Shown piece by piece: positions 29,401-37,843 of a stretch of 64,000 bases of DNA. The notes beneath the pieces were generated by a model, which searched no databases, had not been told where the DNA came from, and saw nothing but the letters and a program-made list of their open reading frames with translations. The stretch's first letter is position 1, and each line of letters starts with the position of its first letter. Source of the DNA: an uncultured Saprospiraceae bacterium (GTDB lineage: Bacteria; Bacteroidota; Bacteroidia; Chitinophagales; Saprospiraceae). The DNA lies in assembly GCA_937951685.1 (NCBI GenBank), contig CALFBG010000061.1, positions 1-64,000 on the forward strand, in the 5' to 3' direction. Made by a program: the position numbers and the translations under genes.

Positions 29401-29890
29401 AGCAACAACGCAAAACGTTGCCAAACAATCTGAACTTTCCGTAAAAGTGAATAATCGAGCGGTGAAAAACTTCTCTTTTAAAAATAATGTAGTTACGCTG
29501 ACAACGAACTTGAAAAGAGGCAACAATAGCATTGTCATCGAAGCAAGTACCGCCGGTGGTACGGCGAAAGCACAAACTTCCATTATTTATACGGCTCCCG
29601 TTTTAGCTAAAGCACCTATTGTTAAAATTGTATCGACGAGTCAACCAACGGTTAATCCATTGAATCCTGACGACGGAAGAAGTACGGTCATCGCGAGTGT
29701 CCTCAATGTAAGTTCAAAGAATGACATCAAAGTCACCGTCAATGGTAAAAACTTCACGGGCTTTAGTTACAATAGTTCGACCAAGCAAATGGTAGCAACA
29801 GTAAGTCTGAAAAAAGGACAGAATACGATCGTTGTGAGTGCGACTAACAGTGGCGGATCAGATCAAAAAACAACGACGGTAAACTTTTAA
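26453..29890 (+). CDS. outer-membrane beta-barrel protein with nine Ig-like repeats
   Basis: This 1145-residue protein has no recognised named family. A signal peptide ends near residue 24 (LPLLQGQ). Residues 25-285 look like a small outer-membrane beta-barrel (alternating strands such as YWTLGLNAGLAYQ and FSMGIGHKVTFTQ). From about 300 to the end there are nine repeats of roughly 95 residues. Each has a K/R-N-D-I-x-F/V-x-V/L-N-G core, an F-S/N-F/Y-N strand, and then LKxGxNxIxIxxxNxxGSDxA. They resemble glucodextranase-B or Big-type Ig-like domains. There is no T9SS sorting domain. The layout of barrel first and Ig array after recalls intimin-like display, but whether the array faces outside or the periplasm cannot be told. 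It ends 68 bases before a strong terminator. Confidence 0.88.
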   Translation: MKQALKYAWTFILAILFLPLLQGQEYTTNAYDRQAGYWTLGLNAGLAYQQSDVCSVLDGYGFGLTLAKNIYYRPRAIFAFDIRGRALFNRTVGLDDTRSFGLANNQALNGTNNPNLDYQSLGYVYQNYQMNAIELGLEGVLSFNRLRERTNVILSLFGGIGLDLYQVEIDQLDAQGQLYDYDLLGENPSRSDIRSILDNNYETISDGFKEDEIKVGLMPNLGIELGYQFTPRFSMGIGHKVTFTQVDFFDGQQWRNDNTSSTDNDIHHYTNLHLRFIIDQGRRKTSPPPVIEVTRPYGNPYTTNEVSTPIRANIQHVKSAVDVEYFVNGQTANFNYNRGNFSSQARLRPGRNEVLIKAHNNVGSDEALIIINYSQGDIIPPAMSKPEVDFIKPSRTGTTVTQSNYEVRAYVYNVFNKSDIEFTLNGTQQNNSSFSFDEETQILRANIQLVRGENYLRIAGRNKAGRDQENTAITYERTGTTQQGPRVQITNPNRNPFTTDNARINIKARIDNVSNQRNVQFYVNGRINNSFNFSGSNFNANVNLQQGNNEIKIVGRNQAGEASDVVTVIYNREVITPTTQRPRVTITSASMPTTNPLKPNECRSTVIAKILNITSKNNIRFSVNGRSNNNFSFNTATKEFVAQVDLSPNDNVFVVKATNSAGSDQDQASVTCESSKRLPTVTITLPTKTSSSTTKAVQNVKASTKHVRTKNDIEFKLNGQRMTNFSFNATTGIITNTVNLKQGNNTIEIKVRNNDGTDQATAKVKYNRATTIPKNPPVVSISKPSNNATVKKASLGLVAKALNVGNKNDIKVTLNNKNISNFSYNIRSKAISTTLTLKEGKNTIVVSGTNKDGNDEAKVVVNYQIDRTPPSVDITSPRNNSTTDKNFGTVKATAKNITKKSQVKFSVNGKNLTGFTYLSGKISAPINLKEGKNTVLIKVTNSDGDASDQIVINYKKAAAKPVVKITNPSKPGISSKNAKYTIKATTQNVAKQSELSVKVNNRAVKNFSFKNNVVTLTTNLKRGNNSIVIEASTAGGTAKAQTSIIYTAPVLAKAPIVKIVSTSQPTVNPLNPDDGRSTVIASVLNVSSKNDIKVTVNGKNFTGFSYNSSTKQMVATVSLKKGQNTIVVSATNSGGSDQKTTTVNF
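27340..29887 (+). repeat. nine in-frame Ig-like repeats
   Basis: Nine coding units of about 285 bases make up the C-terminal three quarters of the barrel protein. They are clearly homologous at protein level (VNGKNFTGFSYN, LNGQRMTNFSFN, VNGRSNNNFSFN and similar) but well diverged in DNA, which suggests an old array. Confidence 0.8.
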
Positions 29891-29957
29891 ATTAATGCTC
29901 GCGGAGTAGTACCTTTCAAACTACTCTGCACTCAACAACAGTTCACCACAAACCGGG

Positions 29958-29996
29958 CTGCGCTTTAGACATCGTTCTAGAGCGCAGTTTCTTTTT
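29958..29996 (+). terminator. intrinsic terminator after the barrel/Ig-repeat gene
   Basis: A 12-bp stem with one G-U pair (CTGCGCTTTAGA/TCTAGAGCGCAG) is followed by TTTCTTTTT on the plus strand. It lies 68 bases after the stop codon and separates this gene from the next one. Confidence 0.8.
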
Positions 29997-30162
29997 GCGA
30001 AACTTTAGCCTTTATCCAAGTACAAACAAGGAAGTTGTTTGAAAATAGATCTTAATACTTCCAGGTATAAGTACCAATACAAACGTAACGCCCATTACTT
30101 TTCTTTAACTTCACCGCTCAATCACGCACCTAAGCCGCTTTTTTTACGTTGTAACTCAGGTA

Positions 30163-33100
30163 ATGATCAGATTTTTTGCAAGTTTCCTCCTTTGTGTGCT
30201 CTTCTCCCTGACCAGCACCGCCCAGCAAGATGCTTTTTCGAACTGGCATACTAAGACCTTGCAACTTACTCAAGGAGAGCATTTTATTGATAGTTTGACC
30301 ATTATTCCTTCCACGGTAAGTGTTTTTGATGATGAAACGGGAACCCTTTTGCCCAAAAACGCTTATCAAGTGACTACTCACGGATTGATTTGGAAGCGAG
30401 CTCCCCAACGAGTCAATCTCCGATATCGCGTATTTGCCTTTAATCTAGATCAAAGCTTTAGTCACTTGGATACGAGTCGCATTCGAACGGCTGCCGATGG
30501 AAGCTATATTGGTTTTGATTACAACCCCTACGATCCTCAGCAGGGCGTGATTGATTTTAAAGGACTCGATTATAATGGAAGTTTTGCGAGGGGAATTTCT
30601 TTTGGGAATAATCAGAACTTAGTGCTTAATTCGAGTTTCAATTTACAATTGTCTGGAAAGCTGGGCGATGACATTGAAATTTTAGCCGCCATTACCGATA
30701 ATAATATTCCACTCCAACCCGAAGGAAATACACAGCAATTACAAGAATTTGATAAAATTTTCATTCAACTCAAAAGGGGAAATAGCAGTTTGATTGCTGG
30801 AGATTACGAACTCTCACGACCGGATGGCTATTTTATGAATTACTTCAAAAAATTACAAGGCGCCACTTTTAGCAATAAAAGCGAAATTTTATCCAAGGGT
30901 ATCTTACGTTCAAAAGCGAGTATTGCCATTGCGCGAGGTAAATTTGCGCGCAACACTTTACCCATTCAAGAAGGAAATCAAGGACCTTATAAATTGCGGG
31001 GACAAGAAGGCGAACGTTTCATTATCGTTTTGGCAGGAACCGAGAAAGTTTACGTTGATGGTCAATTAATGACACGCGGGCTCGAAGAAGATTACGTCAT
31101 TGATTATGATCAAGGGAATATTAATTTTACCAATCGAAGGTTAGTGACCAAAGACATTCGAGTCATCGTAGAGTTTGAATACTCTGATCAAAACTATACC
31201 CGATCTTTGGTCGCAATCAATACCGATTATACCTACGATAAATTACAAGTTTATTTTAATCTTTTTTCTCAACAAGACGGTAAAAGTTCTGGTGGGGCGC
31301 AAGATTTAAGTCCAGAAGAGAAGAAAGCCTTAGCGGATGCTGGCGATGACTTAGATAATGCTTTTGCTTCGGGACTGGATACCTTAGAAGAATTTAGTGA
31401 ATTTCGGGTCAAATACAAATTGGTTGATAGTCTGGGCTACGACAGCATTTTGGTTTTTTCCACCAATCCAGATAGTGCGCGTTTCGTTGCTAATTTTTTA
31501 TTGGTGGGAGAAGGTCAAGGCAACTACGTACAAATTCCTTCGGCGGCAAATGGTCGCGTCTATAAATGGGTAAAACCGGATGACGATAATCAGCCGCAAG
31601 GAAATTACGAACCCATTGTCAAACTATCGGCGCCCAGCAAACAACAAATGTACACGGTGGGAGCACGTTATGCTTTCAGTAAAAACTCAACCATTCAAAC
31701 AGAGCTTGCCATGAGTAATTCCGATCTGAATCGTTTTTCAGATTTGAATAGCGATGATAATGTGGGCTACGCTTTATTTAGTCAATATGAATTTAAAAAG
31801 AAGCTGGGCAAAAAAGAAAAAGACTGGGAGATACAAACGGGGCTGCAATACGAATTTGTAGATCGGAATTTCAAAAACATTAATCCTTACCGAGCCGCAG
31901 AGTTTACACGAGATTGGAATATTGATCAAGTCAATGTTACCCAAAAAGCAAATCTCAACGAACATTTAGCACAAGCGACCGTAAAAATCAATCGCGGTCG
32001 GAAGAGCAGTTTGGAATATGGCTTTGGTACCTTCTTGCGAGATACTTTATATACGGGAACCAAGCACAGTTCGAGGCTGATTTATCAAGACAAAGGCTTT
32101 CAGGTCAATGCACAAATGAGTTTATTGGCAGCACAAACGCCCGACGAAGAAAGTCAGTTTTTTCGACCGAACCTCGATATTTCTAAAAGCTTTAGCCGTT
32201 TAGGCAATTGGAAAGTTGGCCTTTATGGGGAAGAAGAAAAAAACAGTCGTCGTTCTCTTCGCGCCGATACCCTTTTGCAAAGTAGTTTTTACTACGACTT
32301 GTATCGGGTTTACCTCCGTAGCCCCGAGCAGGAAAACTTCAGCTTTAACGTACAATATGGTCAGCGTTACGATTACTTTCCCGTGGGGAATGCATTTCAA
32401 CAAAATACCTTAGCGGACGAGTTTAATTTAAATGGAAATTGGCGACAAAGTAGCGCCTCTAATTTGCGCTGGAATTTGACCTATCGGCAATTAAAAATTG
32501 AAGACCCTGAATTAACAAATCAACAAGCGCAAGCGACCTACCTTGGTCGTACCGAATACAGCTTACAACTCTTCAAAGGCACTATTCGCTCCAGCACTGT
32601 TTACGAAATTGGTTCGGGGCAAGAGCCTAAAATTGAGTATCAATATCTCCCCGTCAATGCTGGAGATGGTGCTTATTATTGGGACCTTTCCAGAGATTTG
32701 AATGGCGATAGTATCCCTCAAGTGAATGAATTTGAAATTGCCAATTTTCAAGACCAAGGAAATTTTGCACGAGTCTCCATTTTTACGGATGAGTTTATTC
32801 GTACTAATAATGTACAATTCAACCAAAGCTTGAGTTTGAACCCAAAAAAGATTTGGAATCAAAAAAAAGGATTTGCGCGCCTCTTAAGTAAATTTTCTAC
32901 CCAATCTACTTTGCGAATTACGCGACGGACGCGAGAGTCCGACGAAATTGCACCTTGGAATCCTTTTCAACTCAGTATTGCTGACACCGCTTTGGTTTCT
33001 GTGAGTTCCAATATTCGAAATGTGCTTTACCTCAATCGAGCTAGTCCGGTGTACGATGTACAAATAGGGATGTTTGACAATAGCAACAAAAATGTATTGA

Positions 33101-33648
33101 CGACGGGATTTGAGAGCAAACGCATCAGCGAGCAATTTTTGCGGGCACGGTGGAACTTCAACCGTCAATTTAGTACACAACTAAATTTGGTAAAAGGCCG
33201 ACGAGAGAATGATTCGGAATTTTTTAACAATCGAGATTATCAATTGAACTTTTACGAAGTAGAGCCACAGTTTACCTATTTGCGGAATCAAAACTTCCGC
33301 GTAATTCTGAGCTATCTTTTTAAAAACAGTAAAAATCAGTTGCTAGAGAATGGAGAACAAGCGAGTCAGCACGATTTCAAAACAGAATTCACCTACAACC
33401 AAAGTACCAATACGGCGATTCGACTGAAGCTTTCGTATGTAGATATTCAGTACACGGGCGAGCCCAATACGCCCATTTCTTATGCGATGCTCGCGGGGTT
33501 ACAAAATGGTAAAAACTACCTTTGGACTTTGAGCTTTGACCGACAATTAGCAAAAAACATTCAGCTTAACCTAAGTTATGAAGGTCGAAAAACGGGAGAA
33601 GCACGCGTGATCCACGTAGGAAGAGCTCAAATCCGAGCTAGTTTTTGA
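30163..33648 (+). CDS. large conserved outer-membrane protein, function unknown
   Basis: The 1161-residue protein has a signal peptide (FASFLLCVLFSL, cleavage after TSTAQ). Residues 100-260 contain LDYNGSFARGISFGNN, ITDNNIPLQPEGNTQQL and GDYELSRPDGYFMNYF, a conserved pattern I associate with large uncharacterised Bacteroidota outer-membrane proteins. The rest is dense in alternating polar and hydrophobic strands with many aromatic residues (for example SLQLFKGTIRSSTVYEIG), ending with a strand-like ARVIHVGRAQIRASF. This suggests a large beta-barrel ending in a C-terminal aromatic. There is no T9SS sorting domain. An internal acidic segment near 380-400 follows a barrel strand. It is separated by a terminator from the upstream gene and by 260 bases from the downstream protease, so it is probably monocistronic. 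Relationship to SprA-like translocons is possible but not shown. Confidence 0.85.
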   Translation: MIRFFASFLLCVLFSLTSTAQQDAFSNWHTKTLQLTQGEHFIDSLTIIPSTVSVFDDETGTLLPKNAYQVTTHGLIWKRAPQRVNLRYRVFAFNLDQSFSHLDTSRIRTAADGSYIGFDYNPYDPQQGVIDFKGLDYNGSFARGISFGNNQNLVLNSSFNLQLSGKLGDDIEILAAITDNNIPLQPEGNTQQLQEFDKIFIQLKRGNSSLIAGDYELSRPDGYFMNYFKKLQGATFSNKSEILSKGILRSKASIAIARGKFARNTLPIQEGNQGPYKLRGQEGERFIIVLAGTEKVYVDGQLMTRGLEEDYVIDYDQGNINFTNRRLVTKDIRVIVEFEYSDQNYTRSLVAINTDYTYDKLQVYFNLFSQQDGKSSGGAQDLSPEEKKALADAGDDLDNAFASGLDTLEEFSEFRVKYKLVDSLGYDSILVFSTNPDSARFVANFLLVGEGQGNYVQIPSAANGRVYKWVKPDDDNQPQGNYEPIVKLSAPSKQQMYTVGARYAFSKNSTIQTELAMSNSDLNRFSDLNSDDNVGYALFSQYEFKKKLGKKEKDWEIQTGLQYEFVDRNFKNINPYRAAEFTRDWNIDQVNVTQKANLNEHLAQATVKINRGRKSSLEYGFGTFLRDTLYTGTKHSSRLIYQDKGFQVNAQMSLLAAQTPDEESQFFRPNLDISKSFSRLGNWKVGLYGEEEKNSRRSLRADTLLQSSFYYDLYRVYLRSPEQENFSFNVQYGQRYDYFPVGNAFQQNTLADEFNLNGNWRQSSASNLRWNLTYRQLKIEDPELTNQQAQATYLGRTEYSLQLFKGTIRSSTVYEIGSGQEPKIEYQYLPVNAGDGAYYWDLSRDLNGDSIPQVNEFEIANFQDQGNFARVSIFTDEFIRTNNVQFNQSLSLNPKKIWNQKKGFARLLSKFSTQSTLRITRRTRESDEIAPWNPFQLSIADTALVSVSSNIRNVLYLNRASPVYDVQIGMFDNSNKNVLTTGFESKRISEQFLRARWNFNRQFSTQLNLVKGRRENDSEFFNNRDYQLNFYEVEPQFTYLRNQNFRVILSYLFKNSKNQLLENGEQASQHDFKTEFTYNQSTNTAIRLKLSYVDIQYTGEPNTPISYAMLAGLQNGKNYLWTLSFDRQLAKNIQLNLSYEGRKTGEARVIHVGRAQIRASF

Positions 33649-33907
33649 CCGACAATAGCCAAAACGGGTAACTTAACTTCCTCTTTACAGCAAAAATCAG
33701 CTCTTATTTTTAGAATTCAATTGACATGAGTATCTTTGGAGTCGTTTTAAAACCTTAACGAGGCTAAGAACATGATCTTTGTGTTCTAGGTGACTAATTA
33801 GCGTAATTTTGAATTGTGCTAACAACTTTTCCTTTATTATTTCATTATCATTGTAAGCTATTCATGGTCAACCATGACTTTTATACATTAATTTTAATAC
33901 AAACAAT

Positions 33908-36900
33908 ATGATGCGTAGTTTGACTTTAACGACATTATTCCTTTTAAGTGGTTTAGTGGCTTTTGGGCAAAATGACTTCTGGACAAATTCTGCTCAAAGT
34001 AGAGTTAGTAATACTCCAGTGGTAGAAAATGAGGTTTTCCCCGAAAAACTTAGTGCTTTTACTTTAGATTTAAGTGCGCTTCGACAGAAATTGCGGCACG
34101 CGCCCGAAGAACGTTCGGCGGCGGCACGCTCTAATCCTTTGTCTATCGTTCTTCCTTTACCAGATGGTAGCCGAGAGCAATTTAATTTCGTTAAATCCGC
34201 CATCATGGCGCCTGAGTTAGCGGCTAAATATCCTAAGATTTCAACCTATTTCGCAGAAGGGGTAGAAAATCCTGCGATTAGCCTGAGAGCTGTAATAACC
34301 GCTGAGCATGGCTTTCACGTGATCATGCATTCGCCCAAAGGCACGATTTTCATCATGCCGTCTTCTAAAGACCAAGTGAATCACTACATCAGTTTCTTTG
34401 CGAATGATGTTCCCGTAGACGAGCGCTACCAAGAAGGGTTCACTTGCGAGATGAATACCTTAACCCACGACGAAACAGATTTTGTGGAAGAAGAAGCAGC
34501 TTTATTAGCAACCGCAGTTAAGAGTCGATCTGCGATTCCTACGGATCTTAAAACCTACCGTTTCGCTTTAGCGACTACCGGAGAGCTATACAACTTTTAC
34601 GGTAATACACCGACTAGTGTGATGGATAATTTGGTCATTGATGTGAATAAGCAAAACAGTGTTTTAGAACGAGAAGTTGCCGTTCGATTAATTTTGATTG
34701 CCAACAATGATTTATTGTTTTATAGTGATCCTGCTACAGATCCATATACAAATGGAAGTACGGGAGCCATGCTAGGTGAAAATCCTGATGCGATCAATAG
34801 TATTGTTGGTTTTGGAAGTTATGATATTGGTCACGTATGGGGAACGAATGGCGGAGGATTAGCTTCATTGGCTTCTGTTTGTACAACCTCAAAAGCCAAT
34901 GGTGTTACTTGCCGTTTTGGGGCTTACATTGATGTTTTATTTTACCGTTTGTCCGCACATGAAGTTGGTCACCAATTTGATGCACCACACACTTTCAATT
35001 TTTGTGATGGTAACGAAAATCCAGGAACGGGTTATGAGCCTGGTAGTGGGAGTACCATTATGAGTTATTCTGGAGCGGGTTGTATTGAGTGGGTACAAAA
35101 TTTTAACGAAGAATATTACCACATTAATTCGATATTGCGCATTCGAAATTTCACAGAAAATGCGGCGGGTAGTAGCTGTGCAACGAGCCTTACGACGAGT
35201 AATAATAATATGCCAGAAGCTTCTATTCCTGAGCTAACCGACGGATTCTATATTCCAATTAGTACTCCTTTTGAGTTGACTGGAGCGGGAACAGATGATG
35301 ACGGAGATGATTTGACGTACTGTTTTGAGCAATATGATTTAGGGCCAATGAGTACTTTGGGAACACCGATTTTGTCGGCACCCGCATTCCGATCTTTCCC
35401 TCCTACGACTTCTCCTACGCGAACTTTCCCTAGGATGACCAATATTGTTAACAACTTCAGCGATCAGGATGAAGTTTTACCTACTTATAATAGAGAACTT
35501 ACTTTCAGACTTACCGTCAGAGATAATCATCCCGAGGCGGGAGCTATTGACTGGGCGGAAATTGGTTTTGAAGCCACTGAGTCTGCGGGTCCTTTCCGAG
35601 TTACCGAGCCGAATGTAAATAACATCTCTTTGGAAGTGGGGGCGTATACAGAAGTAAAGTGGGACGTTGCCAATACGGATAACAATTTGGTAAACTGCAA
35701 GAGCGTTAATATTAAATTATCTGAAGATGGCGGCTTTACTTATCCATATACTTTGGTAGAAAATGTGCCAAATGATGGTAGCCACTTCGTGGTTATTCCT
35801 GACGTTGTAACCACTACGGCAAGAGTACGCGTAGAAGCGGCAGATAATATCTTTTTTGATATTTCTAATAATAATTTCGAAATCACGCCTCCTTCACAAG
35901 CGGGATTTTCTTTTCAAGTAACACCGTTCAGCCAACAAGTCTGTCTTCCCGAAAGTCCAGTTATTGACCTCAACGTCGGTTCCTTACTTGATTTCACGGA
36001 ACCTGTGACCATCGCCGTTAGCGGCATTCCTCAGGGTGCGACTCCCGTTTTTACCGCTAATCCAGTATTGCCCGGTAGCACCGGAAACAATTTGACCTTC
36101 AATACGGACAACGTAACTTCTGATGGTAACTACGAAATAACCATTAAGGCTTTTGTGGCGGGTACCATGGATACAAGTTTCCGTACCGTAAACATAACAA
36201 CGATTTATAGCGATTTCTCTAGCTTTGCTGTGACGTCACCTGCTCCGGGGATGTCGGGTGTTGAAGTAGTACCAACTTTCGAATGGACGGCTAATGGTAC
36301 TTCGGATGCTTATGACATTGAAATTGCAACGAACCCAGCTTTTGAGGCAGATGATATTGTGGATGCCGTTTATGACTATACAAGTACTAGTTTTCAATCA
36401 GACATTGTATTATCTGCCAGTACCCTTTATTATTGGCGAGTGCGACCGAAGAATATTTGTGGTGATGCGGATTTCACGAGCATTTCTACTTTTCATACGG
36501 TTGCATTAAGTTGTGAAATTTATGACAGTAGCGATGGCCCTAAGTTTATCTCTGAGTCTCAGTTGCCTAATGTTATCTCTACGATTAGTGTTTTTCCTGA
36601 AGGCCCAATTAGTGATGTCAACATACTCAACATTAATGTAGATCACAACTCCGTGCAGCATGTAGATGGCTATTTAAAAGGACCAGATGGTACTGAGGTG
36701 AAATTATTCTCACAAGTTTGTGGAAACACACAAAAATTCAGTCTCGGATTTGATGATCAAGCTCCTACTCAGGTTCCATGTCCTCCCGTCAGTGGTTTGG
36801 TACACACCCCAGAAGAAAGTTTGAGTGTTTTTAATGGCTTGGGTACTTCTGGAGATTGGCAGTTTCGAATCAAGGTAGTAGATACAGATGGAGACGGTGG

Positions 36901-37561
36901 ATTTTTGAATTCTTGGAGATTAGAACTTTGTTCTAGCAGCAGTCAAAATGGTCCCGTCTTGGTCAACAATAAAGAATTGCCATTACCTCCGACGGCGAGT
37001 CGAAAAATTTCCTTGGATTTCTTATTAACGGAAGATGATAATAATACTGCAGAAGAATTAATCTATACAATCGTTTCAACGCCCATCAACGGTGATCTTG
37101 AACTCGATGGAACTGTTTTAACAATTGGAGATCAATTCAAGCAGAGCGATATTGATTTGTCTAAATTACAATATAACCACCTTGCGGCGGCGACCACTAA
37201 CGATCAATTTGGATTTACGGTTATCGACGGAGATGGTGGATGGATTGATATTACACAGTTTAATATCTTGATTGATCCAAATGTAGTGTTGAGTACGATT
37301 GATGTTGAAAAAGCCAATAGCACGTTAATTTTCCCGAATCCAACGCAAGACGTTTTGAACGTTGAATTTGCGAGTGCTTTTGACGGAGAAGTTGTATACA
37401 GCATTTTCAATGTACAAGGAAAAAGCTTACTTAGCGGTGTCATTGGTGCCAAACAAAAAAATACACAAATCAATACGGCAGCCTTGAGCAATGGTATTTA
37501 CTTACTTAAATTCCAAAGCGGAAATGCGGTTTTCACTAAAAAAGTGACTATTCAGCAATAA
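33908..37561 (+). CDS. metzincin-type metalloprotease with P-domain and T9SS type A sorting domain (paralogue 1)
   Basis: The 1217-residue secreted protease has a signal peptide ending near LVAFGQ (residue 21) and an N-terminal propeptide-like region to about 205. A reprolysin-like zinc protease domain covers about 212-425. The zinc-binding motif is HEVGHQFDAPH at residues 351-361, with a Met-turn (STIMSYSG) downstream. The usual metzincin Gly is Asp here. An Ig-like region and a fibronectin-III-like segment follow. A proprotein-convertase P-domain lies at about 868-1015 (SDGPKFISESQLP, GDWQFRIKVVDTDGDGG), then a cadherin/CSPG-like repeat and a type A T9SS sorting domain (IFPNPTQDVLNVEF, ending TKKVTIQQ). 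The tandem paralogue at 37844 has the same layout. Substrate is unknown. It ends before a strong terminator. Confidence 0.93.
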   Translation: MMRSLTLTTLFLLSGLVAFGQNDFWTNSAQSRVSNTPVVENEVFPEKLSAFTLDLSALRQKLRHAPEERSAAARSNPLSIVLPLPDGSREQFNFVKSAIMAPELAAKYPKISTYFAEGVENPAISLRAVITAEHGFHVIMHSPKGTIFIMPSSKDQVNHYISFFANDVPVDERYQEGFTCEMNTLTHDETDFVEEEAALLATAVKSRSAIPTDLKTYRFALATTGELYNFYGNTPTSVMDNLVIDVNKQNSVLEREVAVRLILIANNDLLFYSDPATDPYTNGSTGAMLGENPDAINSIVGFGSYDIGHVWGTNGGGLASLASVCTTSKANGVTCRFGAYIDVLFYRLSAHEVGHQFDAPHTFNFCDGNENPGTGYEPGSGSTIMSYSGAGCIEWVQNFNEEYYHINSILRIRNFTENAAGSSCATSLTTSNNNMPEASIPELTDGFYIPISTPFELTGAGTDDDGDDLTYCFEQYDLGPMSTLGTPILSAPAFRSFPPTTSPTRTFPRMTNIVNNFSDQDEVLPTYNRELTFRLTVRDNHPEAGAIDWAEIGFEATESAGPFRVTEPNVNNISLEVGAYTEVKWDVANTDNNLVNCKSVNIKLSEDGGFTYPYTLVENVPNDGSHFVVIPDVVTTTARVRVEAADNIFFDISNNNFEITPPSQAGFSFQVTPFSQQVCLPESPVIDLNVGSLLDFTEPVTIAVSGIPQGATPVFTANPVLPGSTGNNLTFNTDNVTSDGNYEITIKAFVAGTMDTSFRTVNITTIYSDFSSFAVTSPAPGMSGVEVVPTFEWTANGTSDAYDIEIATNPAFEADDIVDAVYDYTSTSFQSDIVLSASTLYYWRVRPKNICGDADFTSISTFHTVALSCEIYDSSDGPKFISESQLPNVISTISVFPEGPISDVNILNINVDHNSVQHVDGYLKGPDGTEVKLFSQVCGNTQKFSLGFDDQAPTQVPCPPVSGLVHTPEESLSVFNGLGTSGDWQFRIKVVDTDGDGGFLNSWRLELCSSSSQNGPVLVNNKELPLPPTASRKISLDFLLTEDDNNTAEELIYTIVSTPINGDLELDGTVLTIGDQFKQSDIDLSKLQYNHLAAATTNDQFGFTVIDGDGGWIDITQFNILIDPNVVLSTIDVEKANSTLIFPNPTQDVLNVEFASAFDGEVVYSIFNVQGKSLLSGVIGAKQKNTQINTAALSNGIYLLKFQSGNAVFTKKVTIQQ

Positions 37562-37612
37562 GCGATTTATAATACTTTAGAAAGAAATTCCTTTTAACTT
37601 TCTTTCTGCAAC

Positions 37613-37651
37613 AGCCCCTTCTGATTCCATACAGAAGGGGCTATTTTTTTT
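37613..37651 (+). terminator. intrinsic terminator after metalloprotease paralogue 1
   Basis: A perfect 11-bp hairpin (AGCCCCTTCTG/CAGAAGGGGCT) with an 8-nt loop is followed by a run of eight T on the plus strand, about 50 bases after the stop. The two tandem proteases are therefore probably separate transcripts. Confidence 0.9.
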
Positions 37652-37769
37652 CTAAAAATATTTGGTTTTAAATCCCCTAAATCCAAAAGCCAAACACCGT
37701 TTTGCTTTGCTTCCTTGCTATAGAAGCGACAAAACCCGTTTCAGATTCACAAGTAAAGGCACAAGCGCT

Positions 37770-37777
37770 TATCTTTG
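37770..37777 (+). promoter_or_regulatory. candidate -7 promoter element (TAnnTTTG)
   Basis: TATCTTTG matches the Bacteroidota -7 element and lies about 70 bases upstream of the second metalloprotease. The preceding strong terminator means the gene needs its own promoter. A matching upstream TTG was not found. Confidence 0.35.
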
Positions 37778-37843
37778 TAAGATAAATAACTTTCTAGATC
37801 ACTTCCGTAGGCTATATCGACCATACCTACATTTACAAAATAA

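Noticed and set aside
30163-33648. Assignment of the large outer-membrane protein as the T9SS translocon SprA
   Set aside because: It is far shorter than SprA and only a general barrel pattern is shared; no specific SprA motif could be identified.
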